From: Planctomycetaceae bacterium
Lineage (GTDB): Bacteria > Planctomycetota > Planctomycetia > Planctomycetales > Planctomycetaceae
Direction: 5' to 3'
Assembly: GCA_003445035.1 (NCBI GenBank)
Contig: DLVV01000064.1
Span: 1 to 7,548 of the forward strand
DNA length: 7,548 bases
This document shows, one piece after another, positions 5,519 through 7,548 of the stretch. The notes under the pieces are model-generated. The model made no database searches. It worked only from the letters and a program-made list of their open reading frames with translations, and was not told where the DNA came from. A program made the position numbers and the translations under genes. Every line of letters begins with the position of its first letter. Within the stretch, counting starts at the first letter, position 1.

Positions 5519-7548
5519 GTGAACTCGGTGAAACTCCTGGTGATGGTGTGCGCCGCCACCTCGCCGGCGAAAGCCCAGTCTCCGACGGTCGAGCAGATCC
5601 GGTTCTTCGAGACCAGGATCCGGCCGTTGTTGGTCGTGAGATGCCTGGGATGCCACGGTGACAGGAAGCAGTCGGCCGGACTGCGGCTGGATTCCCGCAA
5701 AGCCATGTTGCGGGGTGGCGAATCAGGAGCGGTGGTTGTTCCTGGCAAGCCGGCCGCGAGCCTGCTGATCCATGCCGTCCGCCAGGCGGATGACGATCTC
5801 CGGATGCCCAAGAACGGCCGGCTCACAAAGCGACAGGTCGAGGCGCTGGTCGGATGGATTCGGATGGGGGCCCCGTTTCCTTCGGCCATCGGCAACCGCA
5901 GTCGCGACCCGAACCACTGGGCATTTCAGCCGCCGGTGAGCCGTCCCGTACCGTCTGTCGCCCGTGGCGAGTGGCCGCAAGCGACACTCGACCATTTCAT
6001 CCTCGCAAAACTCGAAGCCGTGGGGTTGTCTCCTGCGGTTCGAGCCGACAGGCGTACGCTGATTCGCCGGGTCACCTTCGACCTGGTCGGTCTGCCTCCG
6101 ACACCCGACGAGGTGGCCGCGTTCCTGGACGACGAATCTCCGGAGGCGTTGAGTCGGGTTGTCGATCGGCTGCTGGCTTCGCCTCGATACGGGCAACGCT
6201 GGGGACGGCACTGGCTCGACGTGGCCCGCTACGCGGATTCGAACGGTTTCGATGAGAACGTTGCGCACGGTAATGCATGGAGGTACCGGGACTACGTGGT
6301 CTCGGCGTTCAATCGAGACAAGTCGTTCGACCGGTTCCTGACCGAACAGTTGGCCGGTGACCTGCTGCCGTTTCAGGGTGAGGCCCAGCAGCATGACCAG
6401 TTGACCGCCACGGGCTTTCTCAGCATCGGTCCGAAGGTGCTTGCGGAGACCGACGAGGCGAAGATGCGGATGGACATCATCGACGAGCAACTCGACACCA
6501 CCGGTCGGGCGTTCCTGGGGCTGACGCTGGGGTGTGCACGTTGTCACGACCACAAGTTCGACCCGATTGCCGCGGCGGACTACTACGGGCTGGCGGGCAT
6601 CTTCAAGAGCACGCTGACCATGCGAAAGTACAACAAGGTGGCCGAGTGGCACGAGCACCTGTTGCCGTCGGCCGAAGCGACCGCGATGAAGGTCGTTTTC
6701 GATGCGAAAGTCGCCGAGAAGAAGACGGGGATTGCCGATTTCACCGCAGCCGCCGACAGGCTGGTCCGGAAGAAGCTGGCCAACCAGCCCGATTCGAAGC
6801 CGCCGGAGAAACTGGAGACGCTGTATCCGGCTGAGACCAAGGCGAAGTTGAAGAAACTGCGGGACGAACTGGCCGCGTTCCAGAAGGCCGGGCCGAAGCT
6901 GCCGGCGGCGATGGGCGTTACCGAAGACAAGGTGGTCGACATCGCGGTTCATCTCCGCGGCGATCCACTCAACCTCGGCGATGTGGTTCCGCGACACACG
7001 CCACCGGTGCTCGGTGGTCCCCGTCAGCCGCGGTTCTCCAAGAAGCAAAGTGGCCGGCGGGAACTGGCGGCCTGGATGGTCGATTCCCGGCATCCGTTGA
7101 CCGCACGCGTCTTCGTCAACCGGGCCTGGCGATGGCACTTCGGTCGCGGCCTGGTCCGGACCACCGACAACTTCGGGTTGCTGGGCGAGAAGCCCACTCA
7201 TCCCGAACTGCTCGACTGGCTGGCCCGACGGTTCGTCGCCGACGGCTGGTCGATCAAGACGTTGCATCGGCGAATCGTGCTGTCGAGCACCTACCAGCAG
7301 GCAGCGGTGGCCTCGGCTGAAACGTTGCAGCTCGATCCGGAGAATCGCCTGTTCAGTCGAGGTGCCGTACGGCGACTCGAAGCCGAAACCGTCCGGGATG
7401 CCCTGCTGGCTGTCGGAGGGCAACTGGATGAGACGATGAAGGGGTCCCTGCTGAAGCTCAAGAACCGTGCCTACTTCTTCGATCACACCTCCAAGGATCT
7501 GACGACCTACGAGAGTCGCCGGCGATCGCTGTACCTGCCGGTGGTGCG
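5519..7548 (+). CDS. PSCyt1-PSCyt2(DUF1549)-PSD1(DUF1553) planctomycete cytochrome protein (3' end outside window)
   Basis: The frame is open for 676 codons and leaves the window without a stop. Residues 1-20 (MNSVKLLVMVCAATSPAKAQ) form a signal peptide cut after AKA or nearby, so the protein acts outside the cytoplasm. Residues about 25-120 are a planctomycete cytochrome C domain (PSCyt1) with heme site CLGCH at 42-46 and a likely axial Met in RMPKNG (Met96). Residues about 133-365 are PSCyt2/DUF1549: FILAKLEAVGL, RRVTFDLVGLPPTP, RWGRHWLDVARYADSNG, and a second heme site CARCHDHKFDP at 339-349. A Lys-rich helical linker spans about 390-460. PSD1/DUF1553 begins near 512 (RRELAAWMVD, HPLTARVFVNRAWRWHFG, LHRRIVLSSTYQQ) and is cut by the edge. 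These proteins occur in dozens of copies per planctomycete genome with no settled biochemical role; electron transfer is inferred from the hemes. In this phylum a DUF1501 protein often follows such genes; here that position is outside the window. Confidence 0.93.
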   Translation, partial: MNSVKLLVMVCAATSPAKAQSPTVEQIRFFETRIRPLLVVRCLGCHGDRKQSAGLRLDSRKAMLRGGESGAVVVPGKPAASLLIHAVRQADDDLRMPKNGRLTKRQVEALVGWIRMGAPFPSAIGNRSRDPNHWAFQPPVSRPVPSVARGEWPQATLDHFILAKLEAVGLSPAVRADRRTLIRRVTFDLVGLPPTPDEVAAFLDDESPEALSRVVDRLLASPRYGQRWGRHWLDVARYADSNGFDENVAHGNAWRYRDYVVSAFNRDKSFDRFLTEQLAGDLLPFQGEAQQHDQLTATGFLSIGPKVLAETDEAKMRMDIIDEQLDTTGRAFLGLTLGCARCHDHKFDPIAAADYYGLAGIFKSTLTMRKYNKVAEWHEHLLPSAEATAMKVVFDAKVAEKKTGIADFTAAADRLVRKKLANQPDSKPPEKLETLYPAETKAKLKKLRDELAAFQKAGPKLPAAMGVTEDKVVDIAVHLRGDPLNLGDVVPRHTPPVLGGPRQPRFSKKQSGRRELAAWMVDSRHPLTARVFVNRAWRWHFGRGLVRTTDNFGLLGEKPTHPELLDWLARRFVADGWSIKTLHRRIVLSSTYQQAAVASAETLQLDPENRLFSRGAVRRLEAETVRDALLAVGGQLDETMKGSLLKLKNRAYFFDHTSKDLTTYESRRRSLYLPVV

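Noticed and set aside
5723..7486. A 587-codon open frame on the minus strand opposite the PSCyt1-DUF1553 gene
   Set aside because: The plus strand carries two CxxCH sites and the conserved DUF1549/DUF1553 blocks; the antisense product is Arg/Gln/Leu-rich without domains, a shadow of codon bias.

Overview
The window looks like part of a planctomycete (Planctomycetota) chromosome. It is GC-rich, and two of its four genes belong to families that are hugely expanded in that phylum: a PVC-type 'membrane-bound dehydrogenase' beta-propeller protein and a PSCyt1/PSCyt2(DUF1549)/PSD1(DUF1553) cytochrome protein. The species cannot be told from the sequence. Both end genes run off the window.

Layout. 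Three genes lie on the minus strand. In transcription order they are an ACS-type major facilitator transporter (5319 to 3991), a diheme cytochrome c peroxidase (3982 to 2900, only 8 bases after the transporter stop) and, after a 171-base gap rich in inverted repeats, a large exported beta-propeller/HEAT protein (2728 to beyond base 1). Facing away from them on the plus strand is the PSCyt1-DUF1549-DUF1553 protein (5519 to beyond 7548). The 199 bases between the two divergent starts (5320-5518) must hold the promoters for both directions. Three of the four preferred starts are GTG codons, chosen because each has a well-placed Shine-Dalgarno-like sequence and gives a family-typical N terminus.

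How the genes may work together (inference). The three non-transporter products carry export signals. Two of them hold two CxxCH heme-c sites each, and the third belongs to a family that often ends in a cytochrome c domain, which here would lie outside the window. The propeller protein begins with a jelly-roll domain of the type found in carbohydrate-active enzymes, and the transporter belongs to a family known for sugar acids and other organic anions. A plausible reading is a periplasmic or cell-surface redox module that oxidises a carbohydrate-derived substrate, coupled to uptake of an organic anion. The substrate is unknown, and no member gives direct proof of the pathway. No RNA gene, insertion sequence, CRISPR array or phage-like feature was seen. 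The long antisense open frames opposite the two large genes are judged to be coding shadows.
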